Part shown: positions 1 through 11,849 of the stretch, one piece after another
How positions within the stretch are numbered: position 1 is the stretch's first letter
Layout: every line of letters begins with the position of its first letter
DNA from: Chloranthus sessilifolius
Lineage: Eukaryota; Streptophyta; Magnoliopsida; Chloranthales; Chloranthaceae
Direction of reading: 5' to 3'
DNA: 64,000 bases
Assembly: GCA_021018995.1 (NCBI GenBank)
Contig: CM037584.1
Location: 172,750,317-172,814,316, forward strand
The notes under the pieces: generated by a model
Database searches by the model: none
Seen by the model: the letters and a program-made list of their open reading frames with translations, nothing else
Told to the model about the DNA's origin: nothing
Translations under genes and position numbers: made by a program

Positions 1-265
1 CATAATCTTAAAGATTCGCGATGATGTTGCAGAAACTCAATCTTGCTTGTTGGTGGTCACCTCCTGTCTATGAAGTCCATCACTGTCGCATCCCGCTCAT
101 CTTAGAGTCTGTCGGAGCCGATGGCACACTAGATAAGGTTTGTTATGATCTCTCCCAACAACAATTGAAGACGAATCATATGACAAGTCTCTTAACAAGT
201 AAATTCTAAAAATTATAAAAAAAAAAAAAAAGAAGAATGGATCGAAAAAGGCGTGAGCCATTAGG

Positions 266-277
266 GCTCTGATACCA
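266..277 (-). mobile_element. Copia-type primer binding site trace, LTR fossil fragment
   Basis: Read on the minus strand this is TGGTATCAGAGC, the usual plant Copia primer binding site complementary to initiator Met-tRNA. A 5' LTR would be expected to its right, but I cannot delimit one. No retroviral-type protein is recognisable in 1-1000, so this is only a trace of an old element, broken and fragmentary. Confidence 0.4.
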
Positions 278-1370
278 GAAAGAAAGAGATAAACACAAGA
301 AAATTAGAAGACTGAAAGATATAATAGAGAAGTTTCCATAAACGATTACATTGTTTACCGTATATTTCGTTGTTCCAATAAAATAAGATTACAAATACAA
401 CCTTCAACGGTTATCTAGAAGTGGGAATGAACATGAGTAATTGGATAATTATCTAGAAGTGAGAATGATACGGTGTTGAGCATTATTATCTAATAACCAA
501 CCATTGTTAAAAGTCCTACAAATGCAAAAGTAGAAAACAAACATTGGCCTTCATAAAAAGGTTTTTATTTTGTAGGACTTTTACCAATGGTCAGAGGTGG
601 AGCGATGATTTTTTCTTTACCGGAAGGTGCACACAGGGACTTTTAAAAAAAACAAAATTTATGCACAGGGTATCCCAATTTGCACTTGGACTATTCCCTG
701 CGAAGTGAAGTGCTCCACCTCTGCCACAATTATTTCACAAATTGGGCACATTCATCACACCAATTTAACAGACGGGGGAGTCGTTTCGAACCCGCAACCT
801 TGGCGAGCAAACCGAAGTCGTCAAACCGTTGCACACTGACAATCACCTGCATCATATACCATGTTGCCAAACTCTGCACTTTACATTATCTGCTTGCGCA
901 CTTTCTTCAGTTGTGAAATATTCCAATCTCTCAAGTTATGTTTTTTTTGAAAAATTGTTATGGCCTCTTAGGGCACCTGGCTAGCCCTGTGTACGTGCAA
1001 CACCCACACATCACACGTACCAGTCAATAGAGATAAATCCCTGCGGGCTGCCAATGGCCAGCAGGGGTGGGATTCGACGTCAAAACCTCCACTTGCTCTA
1101 CAAAGTTTGTTCTTTATATTCATAACAATGGGAGAAACTTTCTAAGAACCTCTCTAACTTGGTAACATGTTTCATCATTGTTGTACTTGGATAATGATCT
1201 AGGATATAATCACCATGGGTGGTTGAAGATCTAACCCCGGACAAAAACATGAGATCTACCTCCACTCTGAATTTTCAGTTTCAAATGCTTATAGGCATGT
1301 CTCTTTGCTGTTGTAAAGAACCTATCAACAATAATGATGATGCCTCTCATGCCGGACATGTAGATAGACA
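278..1370. other. Intergenic, mostly unrecognised
   Basis: No coding region is recognised. The stretch 1105-1335 resembles 8220-8400: both carry the words GGTTGAAGATCT, ATGCTTATAGGCATG and AAAGAACCTATCA. It is therefore one copy of an unclassified dispersed repeat. The short open frames at 627-916 show no family resemblance. Confidence 0.4.
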
Positions 1371-1830
1371 GGGATGTCAACGGATCGGGTAGACTTGATA
1401 CCTGACCCGACCCAATATTTTACTGGGTCGGGTATAGGGGTGCAAACAGGTCAGGTTCGGGATGTGTTTAGGGTCGACTTGAACCCAACTTGTTAACCAC
1501 TTTCTGTGACTTGAACTCGACCCGGGTCTCTGAACCGATCTGGTTATTGTACCCAAACTTGAACCTGCACATGTACCCAATCTGAAATTAAACGTAGATG
1601 TGATTTGAAGCCCGATTTGCTAGTATAATTTAATTGCATTTTTAGGTCTAAACTCGGCCTGTTAACTACTTTAGTACCTGAAAGTATAATGTATGTCATA
1701 TTTCAAATATGTATTAGGTTGGATTCAAGCCGGCTTTCGAGCTAGCTTGAACATGACTTGTTTATGTAAAAAATTTAGATTTTCGACCCAATCTGACCGG
1801 ACAAGTTGAGGTTTTTAAACCTGCACTTGG
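1371..1830. mobile_element. Degenerate GGGTCGGG-type hAT-like remnant
   Basis: The left edge reads GGGATGTCAACGGATCGGG, close to the terminus of the complete element at 50958-51214 (TAGGGCTGTCAACGGG). The interior is a degenerate reiteration of GACCCGACCC, GGGTCGGG and CTTGAACC words. No right terminus or target duplication was found, so more than one element may be merged here. Confidence 0.35.
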
Positions 1831-1831
1831 C

Positions 1832-1949
1832 TTGTAGCAGGTAACAAAATCGGTATCGGTATTGGGTATCAGTCCTTGGAGCAAGGAACGATACCAAGTT
1901 GGATACTGATACCTGATACGTATCAGTATCGCCGATATTTAATACCTTG
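1832..1949. mobile_element. hAT-like TATCGG element (partial)
   Basis: The interior reiterates CGGTATCGGTATTGG and TGATACGTATCAG words. The right end reads AATACCTTG, matching the right termini of the related complete elements at 8781-8905 and 30197-30495. The left terminus and target duplication are not clear. Confidence 0.45.
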
Positions 1950-1999
1950 TGTGGAATAGTCCCACACCGGATAGAATACAATACAATTTCTTTATATAT

Positions 2000-2970
2000 A
2001 ATAACAACACAGCTATTCTGAGCAATGATACAACATCAGAGTGGGATGGGGTTCCACTGTTAACTGTTTGCTTATAGTATCTAGCTCTTGAGCTGAAAGA
2101 TTTCTTTTTGTAATTTTGCCTACATTTAAAAATCAATCCATGTTATTTTTATCCTTTCTGCAAACATAGGCAGGAAAAAATTTTGTGCAATCAAAAGCTA
2201 CCCTTGATGTTTAGTAGCAACTCTAAAACAAAATATTTTGTTATTATTAGTTTCACTTAATCTACCCAATACTACTATTAAATTAAAAAATAAGAGTAAA
2301 ATATTTATGTCCAATTCCTATTTTTAGGAGCAAAATACCCCTCTAAACCTAATTTACCCCTATTTAACTTATTTTTCATTAAAAATATAACTCTTAAGCC
2401 GATAAAATAGGATTTTTTATTCCATTAAAAAAAAAAGGATTCCTTATAGCAGGGCCGGCCCCGAGGTTTTTGAGGCCCAAGGCAAGTTCTTAAAATGGGG
2501 CCCTTCTTTCATATTAATCTTAAAAAAGAAAAAAATTTACCATAATTTTATTTTTTGACAAATAAAATAATGCTCATTGCTTTTAGATTCCAAATATCTC
2601 CATATTTCATCTATTGTTTATAATTTGAAAATACAACTAACAAATTAACGAAAGTCTATATTAAAAAAAAATGCAATACAAAAAGAGAAAAGCTAAATAG
2701 TAGAACGCAGCCGATGGATCGAGTAACCCAACCAATAACATTTTAACATTTTTTATTATTTTAACAACCATTGAATATTTCATTGTCGTTTTGTATCACT
2801 CTAACAATATTAAAAAAATCTAAAACTAGGTTCATTGGATAAGTCTCGTTCAATAGATCAAAATTGACAAGTCATTTGCAAAAAATGAAACTGTAACGAG
2901 CTAGAAATCGCTATTTTAAGTTAGTAATTCTAAGGTGTAATTCTAAGGCATAACAGATTAATGGTGTAAT
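2000..2970. other. AT-rich intergenic stretch
   Basis: No gene is recognised. A GGGCCGGCCCC motif followed by GAGGCCCAAGG at 2452-2490 looks like the end of an unclassified dispersed repeat. The remainder is AT-rich with homopolymer runs. Confidence 0.3.
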
Positions 2971-2975
2971 TCTAA

Positions 2976-3319
2976 GGCCTTGTTCAGGTGTTTCCTGATT
3001 TTTCCCAGAAAAGCTCAGATTCTTGGACGCTCAGATTCCTGATAGATTCTTAGCAAACCCAGATTCCTAGTTTTTCGCATATGCGTTCTTAAGTTACTCA
3101 GATTTTTGACAGAAACTCAGAATCCTTCGTTTTTAAGTTCCTCTTAGAAAATCCTTAGAATCGATTCAATCAGTGGTTATGCCATGACCGTAGAAACGTG
3201 ATGTAATAATCGGTTTATGTGTCGTACTCGGATTTCTCTCAAAATTTACGGGCAACCAATCGAGATGGGGCTGAACATATTTGACAGTCTTTTTTCGAAT
3301 CTGATTTAAGTCGGTTGCT

Positions 3320-3409
<90 letters not shown>

Positions 3410-3810
3410 CTTTAAATCCACCCACCGAATCTTTAAATTCACCACGCTGAAACACATTGACTGAATTGAATCAAATGATAGAAATCATCTATCCTCCCAA
3501 TCTTTCAGACGATGGATCTTGAAATTATCGGCCTACTATCAGACGACCAATGTTTTATTTCATACGGCATGCATCTCAGAAAAGTGACCTTAACATCACG
3601 TGCATGCTTAACATTGATTTTAAGGTCACTTTTATGGGTGTATCACATGAAATAAAAAACTGACCGTCTGATGATACACCCACGATCTAAAGATCGATCG
3701 CGTGAAATATTGGGACGATAAACAATTTCCATCATCCGATTCAATGCAGTTGATATGTTTCCGCATGGGTGAACTCAAAGCTTTGGTGGATGGATTTAAA
3801 GGCACACACA

Positions 3811-3846
<36 letters not shown>

Positions 3847-4495
3847 TATAACATATAACAGCAGCGTTAAAACTGTAACACAACAACCTCTATAGAATAT
3901 TATATATATATATATATGTATATATATATAGCAGAGTCAAAAAGGTGTTTCTCCTGCGCACGATATTAAGAGCAGTGTCAAAGGTATTTCTCCTGCAGCA
4001 CAGAATAGGTGCCTTGCCGACAGTGACATAAGATCTTAACGGAGTAAGCGTCACTTTTGTGACGGTCCAACAGGCCGGCCAAAGGCCTCGACGCCAGGAA
4101 TCGTCCGGTACCGGTCTGGTGGTCATCCGGTGAGCAAAACACGCCTATTGGCGACAATTTATGCAATATTTTTCTCACCGTCATCTTCCCTACGATTTTT
4201 CATGATTTTTCTGTAATTTTTTTTCATTTTTTTTGTTTTTAAGCAAATGAGTTGGGAACTGATGTATGGATTTCTGAGAAGTATACAATGCAGCTAAAAT
4301 CTGAGCTCAGATTCTGAGCTATTCTGACCAAATTGCTCGGGCGACTGACTGTCGTTTTCAGTCGGAACGACTCAGAATCCCATTTCCCCAAAAGAACTCT
4401 CGAACACCAGATTCAATCAGAAAACCTCAAATTCTGGCTTCTTTCTGAATTTAAACTCAGATTCTGAGTGTTTTCGGACTCCCGAACGAGCTCTA
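2976..4495. mobile_element. PIF/Harbinger-like non-autonomous element
   Basis: The left end AGGCCTTGTTCAGGTGTTTCC and the reverse complement of the right end AGAGCTCGTTCGGGAGTCCG are similar inverted termini. Both edges are flanked by TAA (2973-2975 and 4496-4498), a possible 3-bp target duplication as in PIF/Harbinger. Subterminal regions on both sides reiterate CTCAGATTC words. No transposase is visible. A foldback element (3323-3848) sits inside it. Confidence 0.45.
3323..3848. mobile_element. Large foldback element with TA/GA microsatellite edges
   Basis: The left arm begins (TA)n, (GA)n, AACCTTTAAATCCACCCACC. The right arm ends with its complement GGTGGATGGATTTAAAGG, then (CT)n and (TA)n. 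The arms are about 200 bp each (core 3408-3805) and pair with each other. A microsatellite-free relative forms the upstream region of NAA10 in units A, C and E (for example 5965-6330). Confidence 0.6.
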
Positions 4496-4499
4496 AAAG

Positions 4500-5125
4500 A
4501 AAGGCAAAGAAAAGAAATGAATGAAAGAAGATTAAAAGACACTCGCAGACACCAATGTAGGTTGAAAAACAAAGATGCTAGATGATATTGGTAAGTGCAA
4601 AGCACATGCATTTTAACTAATCTTAAGAAAAAGCCATTACCACCGATTGAGCGATAGCTCAACTCCACCGGTATCTTCTTCCTTTGTGGGAGCAATAGGT
4701 TGTGGGATCTAATCCCCACACCTGCTCCCGTGTTTTGTGCAATTCTCCTCTCAATCTGCTATGTCAAAAACTGAATCCTCTCTGCAGGCTGTCTATGCCA
4801 TATGCCATCCTAAAAAAAAAAGCTATTAGCCAAAGCTGGTCTTGTATGTACAGAGTGTTGAGAGGGGTGGACAGGATACAAACTTAAACCTCTAGCTTTG
4901 TATACACAAAGAATAGTGGGCAATACAAACATCTCCACTCATATTTTTTGTGCTTACAATTGTCTAATAAATGTTGTCCCATACTTTCTCGATTGTCATC
5001 TTAGAAAGGAAAATGGTGTCCAACCAGTTTGAATTGGATTGCGAGGTCAATCACATCTGCAGACCTTTGATATGGGAGAATCTTGACTTTATGATTTTAT
5101 TTTTTATAAGATAACTTGTAGTCAA
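4500..5125. other. Intergenic
   Basis: No coding region is recognised. Around 5070-5125 there is a short inverted motif (GAGAATCTTGACT and AGTCAAGATTCTC), related to the one in the foldback element at 27606-27803 and at 5505-5560. Confidence 0.3.
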
Positions 5126-6350
5126 GATTCTCCGATTTCCTAAGTTTGCAGATATGGTTGACCTCATAATCGGATTCAACCTCATTGAACCTGACAATTG
5201 CCCTCTTAAAATATCGAGATCTTTTAACAACAATTTAGTGTGCCCATCGGATTCAACCTCATTGGACCTGACAATTGCCCTCTTAAAATATCGAGATCTT
5301 TTAACAACAATTTGATGTGCCCATCAACAATTCTCAACATTGAGATTCATGGCTTATATCAACCCTACACTTGAAAGAGGCGCTCTCATATCGAATTCCA
5401 TCGCCAAATAATTTTGTATATGGATGTCCAACATACCTTAATGGTCAGGTTCAATCAAGTTAAATAGCATTTCGATTTCAGTCACATATATAGCACTTGG
5501 ATACGGGAGAATTTTGACTGTCATGATTTTCACTTTTTATAAAATGATGTACAGTCAAGATTCTCATATTTATAAGGGCTATACATGTGATTAAACCTTC
5601 AAACAATATGTTAAAAACAGCCATCAAACTTATTATACAATTTGGAATCAAAATCTAATCCCGTGAGTCTCAATTTTCGTGATTTGTTTTAGGTCCCAAT
5701 TTTCGTGATTATTGTCTTAAGACAATAAATCTTGAGATTAAACAAGATTGCGGAAAAAAATTGTGTCACATAAGCATCATCTAAGCCCTCAGATTTTTCG
5801 GACAATATAATTGATATTATGGACAAAAATTAACAAAGGCAGTCACTCAATGGCAATCTCTGCCAATTAGATTGACATGAATTGTCATGGGCGTCAATTT
5901 TTGGCCTAAAAGATTTTTAGATCATTACGGTATAAATGGCCTTCCACCTGTCACACATCTCAACAAATAGAACCTTTAAATTTATCCACCAAATCTTTAA
6001 GTTCACCCGTTGAAACACACTGACTTGATAGAATGAGATGTTATCTTCTCAATCTTTCACATGATGGATTTGGAGATCATAAGCCTACCATTAGATGATT
6101 AGTGTTTTATAATTCGTGGCACACATCTTAAAAAAAATGACATTGACAATTACGTGTGCGCTTAAAATTGATTTTAGGGTCACTTATTTTGGACGTTTAC
6201 CATATGAATTAAAAAAGTAGATCGTATGATGGTACGATCGTAAAATCTATCTATATCATGTGAAAGATTGGCACTATAAGCAATCTCCATCGTCCGATTT
6301 AGTGGGTGGATAATCCTAAAAACACATAAAAAGTCCCCTTTGAATTATGA
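5126..6350 (+). repeat. NAA10 unit A upstream segment ('R')
   Basis: The same 1.2 kb lies upstream of NAA10 in units C (reverse complement, about 38290-39525) and E (60571-61760). It carries a 77-bp tandem duplication (5170-5323, units starting TCGGATTCAACCTCATT) found in all three copies, so that duplication predates the spread. Its end nearest NAA10 (5965-6330) is a foldback sequence related to 3408-3805, stopping about 150 bp before the start codon. Any promoter must lie in or next to it. Confidence 0.75.
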
Positions 6351-6482
6351 AAAGTGACGACCACAAGCCTCCAAATCGGAAACGAAGCCCTAGAAGAACG
6401 AGTACCAAAAAATAGCATAGCAGAGAAAGAAGAAGAAGAAGAAGAAGAAGAAGAAGAAGAAGAAGAGATCGATTGGCTGAAA

Positions 6483-7079
6483 ATGGTTTGCATTCGGCAA
6501 GCAACGATGGACGATCTCCTGGCGATGCAAGCCTGCAACCTCCTCTGCCTCCCGGTGAACTACCAAATGAAGTACTACTTCTACCACATCCTATCATGGC
6601 CCCAACTCCTCTACGTCGCCGAGGACTACGGCGACCGCATCGTTGGCTACGTCCTCGCCAAAATGGAAGAGGAGACCACCGAGTGCCACGGCCACATCAC
6701 CTCCCTCGCCGTCCTCCGCACCCACCGCAAGCTCGGCCTCGCCACCAAGCTCATGACCGCCGCTCAAAACGCCATGGAGCAGGTCTTCGGCGCCGATTAC
6801 GTCTCGCTACACGTTCGCCTTAGTAATCGCGCAGCTTTTAATCTGTATACGGAGACGTTGGGGTATAAGATTCATGATGTGGAGGCTAAGTATTATGCTG
6901 ATGGGGGGGATGCTTATGATATGAGGAAGCAGCTTAAGGGGAGGCAGTATCACCATCAACAGCAGCATCATGGGCATGCGCATGGGCATCATGGGCATCA
7001 TCATCATCATCATCGTCATCATGGAGGAGGGTGCTGCTCAAGTGAGGTGAAGGGTGATTCCAAATTTGCTGCTGAGTGA
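6483..7079 (+). CDS. NAA10: NAA10-like N-alpha-acetyltransferase, copy A (substituted, probably inactive)
   Basis: NAA10 is the catalytic GNAT subunit of NatA. With NAA15 at the ribosome it acetylates N-termini exposed after Met removal. The frame is open and intronless for 198 codons, close to the roughly 192 of Arabidopsis NAA10 as recalled. The start is the first ATG, in GAAAATGG after a (GAA)n tract; no in-frame ATG lies upstream. The acetyl-CoA motif RKLGLA (residues 82-87) is present, and a His-rich tail ending GGGCCSS follows residue 155. Compared with copy E it has E25V, G51D, R113L and E142G. Residue 25 corresponds to Glu24 of human NAA10, described as a catalytic residue, so I infer loss or change of activity. 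GC content drops sharply after about codon 115. Confidence 0.8.
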   Translation: MVCIRQATMDDLLAMQACNLLCLPVNYQMKYYFYHILSWPQLLYVAEDYGDRIVGYVLAKMEEETTECHGHITSLAVLRTHRKLGLATKLMTAAQNAMEQVFGADYVSLHVRLSNRAAFNLYTETLGYKIHDVEAKYYADGGDAYDMRKQLKGRQYHHQQQHHGHAHGHHGHHHHHHRHHGGGCCSSEVKGDSKFAAE

Positions 7080-7224
7080 TTGGTGATTTAGGTAATTTTA
7101 TTTTGTTGAAATTGGAAAAATTAGGGCTTTTTTGGAACTTTGTCTTTATGATGGTGGAGGCTATTTGGACATGTTCATGTACTCTATTACGTATCATCAT
7201 CAATATGGAGGATGTTGATCCGGT
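7080..7224 (+). repeat. NAA10 unit A 3' flank
   Basis: This flank matches the 3' flanks of copies B-E as far as GATGTTGATCCGGT. The homology then stops abruptly and a LINE remnant begins. The other four copies continue for about another 1.2 kb. Confidence 0.7.
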
Positions 7225-7640
7225 CAGGCATGTGTGAACTAAACTTTGGAGGATCTGGGTTCCCCCAAAGGTTAAATTCCTTGGATGGAGTGTTAGATGG
7301 GGTCGAATTCTTACTGTTGACCAACTTGTTAAAGTGGGAATTCGTATGAAGAACCAATGTGTGCTTTGGAGTCAGAGAGATCTGGTTGCATGGTTTTGAA
7401 CACCTTTGGAGTCAACTGGGCTTTTCCTAAAGGGTGTGGTAACCTTATAGCTGCTTGGGATGGCATCAAATTTGACAGGATCAAAGGGGAGTTTTGGGAC
7501 ATTTCTATTCTTGCTGTGATTTGGCTATACGGTGTGAGAGGAATGATAGAATATTCAGAAAGACTAGCAAACTTGTTCATTTGGTGATGAAGAATGTGAG
7601 TGAGTTGGTAACAAGGAGCTTCTGCTGATTTGTTGGACAT
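7225..7640 (+). mobile_element. LINE ORF2 3' remnant (zf-RVT region)
   Basis: Translation gives WVPPKVKFLGWSVRWGRILT then VDQLVKVGI, the zinc-binding reverse-transcriptase tail (zf-RVT) typical of plant L1-type LINEs. After a frame change it continues with KVLNTFGVNWAFP and an AVIWL segment, the usual C-terminal region. It is 5' truncated, starts exactly at the unit A boundary, and carries at least two frame changes. Confidence 0.7.
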
Positions 7641-8780
7641 TGTTTTGGGACAAATGTGAGATGGTTATTTTATTAGAGGTCTAATGTTTACTGTGATTTG
7701 GTGTTGTGCCACAGGCTTACCCCTCTTTTCTCATTCCTCTGGCTGTCATCATGATGCCTTCTCAAACAATCTGGTTGATCTATGTCTCACATGAATATAT
7801 ATGTGACTAGTTCAAAACCAACCACAATTCAATCTAAACTCCATTAATGTGACCTCTCGTAAGTTGAACCTCGAGTTTTAATTCAGCAATTGTTCTCACC
7901 ACTTTCCCTCATTTTTCTAAGTTTACTCTGATACATCAAACTCATCAGATTTCCAACAGTCATTGAATTCCATCTCGGCTGTTATATGCAACATGTTTGA
8001 AGAGAGGGGTTGTACCTATTCCCCAACTGCAAGATGCATGATGACACAATCTTGTGGTGTCTGATTTAATCTCATCTTTCCTGACGAAAACAAAAATGAT
8101 CCTCTAATCACCTCCACATTTCATCTGTGTCATAGGCTATGTTCTCGAACTCGACACTTTACTCTGCTCGACCCCTGTTCTTGAGATTTGGAAAAGCTTC
8201 TTGTCTGCAAATCTCGAGTTCTTTATATTCACCCTACCTTATAACATTTAATATTGTTGTATGACTTAGATAATGCTCGAGGTCGAGGATTCAATCACCT
8301 TGGCTGGTTGAAGATCTTACCAAATACAGCCAAAGACAGCATGAATGCTTATAGGCATGCCTCTCTTTGTGCATGCTGTTTGTAAAGAACCTATCATCAA
8401 CCTCTAGGCAATTTCATTCTCCCTCGATTTTGAATATTTTTACGATCAATATAAGTTGCAGTATGCTCAACCTTTCAGTTGAGCAAAGGCTCAACCCCTC
8501 CACATTCATCTTAATATAGGAGGACTTGCAGCCTACAGATGAGGTGGAACCAATCGATCATTTCCAATCTTACATCATCAGTGCAATGGCTTTACCTGCT
8601 TGATAGTTGCATTTCACATTATGCTTTAGCATAGTTAATCCTTGTTCCTTGGCTCAGTTTAGTCCTCATCTAGAACCCAAAGGAGGACTTAGGGTGTGCA
8701 ACATTGGTGGTATCCAGCAAAATGGAAAGTGGTCTAGCGATATGCGAAACCTGTGACTCTTCAGAATGCGATGGGATGAA
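7641..8780. other. Intergenic with one dispersed repeat copy
   Basis: 8220-8400 is the second copy of the repeat at 1105-1335 (shared GGTTGAAGATCT and CTTATAGGCATG words). Nothing else is recognised. Confidence 0.35.
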
Positions 8781-8905
8781 CATGGATCAAAATTTCGTCC
8801 ATTGAATGTACCGTATCGGGTAGTTTATATGTATTTACCGGATGATACATTGAATGTATTGTCCGCACCGTCCGACACGTACGGTTTTCCGCATTTTAAT
8901 CCTTG
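8781..8905. mobile_element. hAT-like small element, TSD GGGATGAA
   Basis: The element runs from CATGGATCAAAATTTCG to GCATTTTAATCCTTG (125 bp) and is flanked by a perfect 8-bp direct repeat GGGATGAA (8773-8780 and 8906-8913). The interior contains CCGTATCGGG and related words. The 8-bp duplication and CA(T/A)GG termini point to the hAT superfamily. No coding capacity. Confidence 0.75.
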
Positions 8906-8913
8906 GGGATGAA

Positions 8914-11849
8914 GTGGCATTTGGAAGTGTTGCTGACTTAACTTTCAGGTTTCGCAAAAAGTGCACCGTCTTTTCACACTTAGGCCCATAGCATGGCGAT
9001 GGTTAAGGACTCAGAGATGGGGGGAAATGGCACCCTTGCCGGAGACTTCTAAGCTTTGGATAGTCAATGATGGATATCCATTTACAAGAACTTGATAAGT
9101 GAGTTGGGTGACACTTCGCATGATTATTTTTCCCCCCACCAGGAAGCCGAATCAGTTGAAGACAGTGGCTCAAGTGTAGTTCCTTCATTGATTTGCATGC
9201 ATATAAATAACTTCCTGAAGCTCGACCATTTGGTAATAAGGAGATCGACCCGAGCATCCAGGTTGGCACTCGGGTCGGATATCTGATATCAACACCGAGG
9301 TGCACATAGATTTAGGAGTGCGTATTAGGCAACCGGTTTGACCACCAGAGTATGAGCTGTGCAATGTGTACTCTGAGGTGTATGGATCTCCATGTTCTTT
9401 AAGTTTGTGCACATCTCAAGGTCCACATGGGCATTATGGTCATCAAGCCATGTGCAGTGATTGATCTGTCACCTGATACCCTTTCGGCTTTGTTTCTAAA
9501 ATATGTGATAGCATGCATTTGAGCAAGTTAGCGGTCTCGGTCGACCAGTTTAGATGTATGATCTTTGCGACTGTCAATTTTCATTTTCACAATTTGGAAT
9601 GAACTAAAAGCAGAGCTGAAGAAACTTGAAGGTTAGAACTATCCAATGTGTGTTTTAATATTAAGTGCTCTTAAATAGATGCACGATGGTCCCTCTTAGG
9701 TTGTGTTTGGGATTGCTCTTTGGAGCCGAAGAGAAACCCACTTGAAAAGAGCATGTTTAAATTGCTCTTTTAAAGAAAATCAAATTCAGCTCTTTACTCT
9801 CGAAAAAGTGTTAAAAGCACTTACAGTCAATCTCTCAATGAGTGATTATGGAGTGATTATTAGGAATGCTTTACATTAGGCTTGGTGTTATTAGGACACT
9901 ACTTACACCAAAAGTTTGTTGTCTGTTTTTGACTTCAAAGAGGGAGATTGTTTATTATCACAGGGTTACGCACAATCGATCGGTTTGCTTTTTTATGCTT
10001 TCAGGTCTAGAGGAGGTTGGTTTTGCTGGAGATCACACCCTTTTGTGCACCTTTTTGACAAATATAAAATGTAACAAAATGCATTTAAATGGCAAGAATC
10101 ACTGTTTTGAAAAACATCAATTTCTGAAAAGAATAAAATACATTTTAAATTTGTTCCCTAAAATCCGTTTAAAACGAGTTTTCAAGAAAATACGGGTTTT
10201 AGTAAATATGTTGGCAATTGAAAACTGTATTACACTGTAGTAAAAAAGAATCATCCTATTATAAAAGAAAGAGGCTAAACAAAACTAAAAAGTTTATTAC
10301 ATATTTCAAATTTCCAGAATTGACATCATAAAAAACATTTCACATTAGTCAGCTTATTAAATTAGAATAAAAGCAAAAAAGATAGCAAAAAAGGTTCGTG
10401 CTAGTGAGATATTAAATAGGTATTTAATTATTGTATGTCCTAAACAGAAGATGAAGAAGAATCACATAATTTCGATCACTAAAAGTTAATTAAATATTTC
10501 AAATTTGACGGCTAGAATTAACTTTATAAAAAACAGGCTTAGTGAGACATTAAATACACGATTTCAATCATATTAAATAGTTAATTATTATATGGATGAA
10601 CAGAATTGACACCTCGATGTATTCCATGTGGTAACAATTTGTTTGGAGATCTGCCGACATATTCGATGAATAAGAATTTTGATTGAAGATAATTTATGGT
10701 TTCAATCCTCTTTACAAGAATTCCCAATAATTTATTTACTTTTCAATCCTCATTCAATCATTTAAATAAATTAAAAATCATCTCGTATCTTTTACTCTTC
10801 TTTACTTGGCCACGTATAGCTCTTACCTTTATCATACTTTTTTCATATTCTTGATTCACAAAATTCACATTTTCTATCTTCATAGAGTTTACATTTCTAC
10901 TTGTCCTTCTAGATGAAGTAGTGGATGCATTTATCGCTTTTTTATTTTTGATTTATAACCTCCTAGTAAAAAGCACGTGCTAATGCATGTAGACATTAAG
11001 ACCTTTAAATAATTGAACTTGATATTTAGACATCTATAGGGTATTTTGAATATAAAAAAAATAGTATTTTAAATGTTAGTTAATATATTTTATGATTTAT
11101 TAAAGACAAAAAAAAAACTAATAATTAATTTATTAAAATTAATTATTAAGAACAACTTTAATTAAGTAAAAAATAAAAAATTTGAGGTTATATAACTTGA
11201 AAATGAATTTGTTATCCCCCCTCACTACTTTGATCCCAGATTCTGAGGTCTCTGTTCACCGAGTTCCTATTTCCAGTGCCCAACAGAGCAAGTATAGCTG
11301 TAAAAAAATTTAATATCCTACCAAAAAATTGACATATATAAAGCAAAATTTTCTTTGAGGATATCCATTCTCTAAGATCCAAGTAAATTCTTTGAGACCC
11401 AACAAATAGCATCCAAGGAATCCGCTTCAATGATTAGAGGACTCAAACAGATGCTTCAATTTTGTAGAAGACCTACAAAAAGCCCTAACTTCCACCTCAA
11501 TGAAGTCTTAATTGCAATTGAACCTGCAAACACCAATTTTTTGCTTCACCCTCCCCATCCCTTACCATCTTAAAAGCACCCAGGTGGCCGGATTCCCAAT
11601 TGACCTCCCATAGAAGCTGAACGCTAACGAGTCCCTTGATAGCACTCAAACCATGGTTTTAAAACGCGAAAATTTGACTTGACTCGAAAGTCAGTTGAGT
11701 CGAGTTAACTCGAAGACTCAGATAAACTCGATTCGTTCTGACTCAGTAATTGGCAATTTCTCCCTTCTCTTTCTTGTCTTTTTCTTCTGCTTTTTAATGG
11801 ATAATAAGAATCCATGAAAAGTAAAAAAATTGTACAAAAGCCTGGTTCA
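8914..11849. other. AT-rich intergenic stretch
   Basis: No convincing gene. The frame at 9866-10240 (124 codons) is AT-driven with no recognisable motif. The frames at 9003-9412 show none either. 11648-11750 starts CCATGGTTTTAAAACGCG and reiterates GACTCGA and AACTCG words, so it may be another element of the hAT-like class, but I could not find its far end. Confidence 0.35.

Noticed and set aside
3239-3457. Open frame with a long Leu/Ser repeat
   Set aside because: It is a translation of the (GA)n and (TA)n microsatellites of the foldback element.
6354-6482. In-frame N-terminal extension of NAA10 with a poly-Glu run
   Set aside because: There is no ATG upstream of 6483 (the frame opens at GTG), the Glu run comes from a variable (GAA)n 5' UTR tract, and family proteins start at MVCIRQ.
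6473-6823. 116-codon alternative frame overlapping NAA10, open also in copies B, D and E (Arg/Pro-rich)
   Set aside because: It is the shadow of GC-rich third positions in the NAA10 frame, which suppress stops in the other frames. Its composition is Arg/Pro/His without a domain, and it is conserved only because the DNA is duplicated.
9866-10240. 124-codon open frame
   Set aside because: No domain, AT-driven composition, no splice context and no second copy to test conservation.
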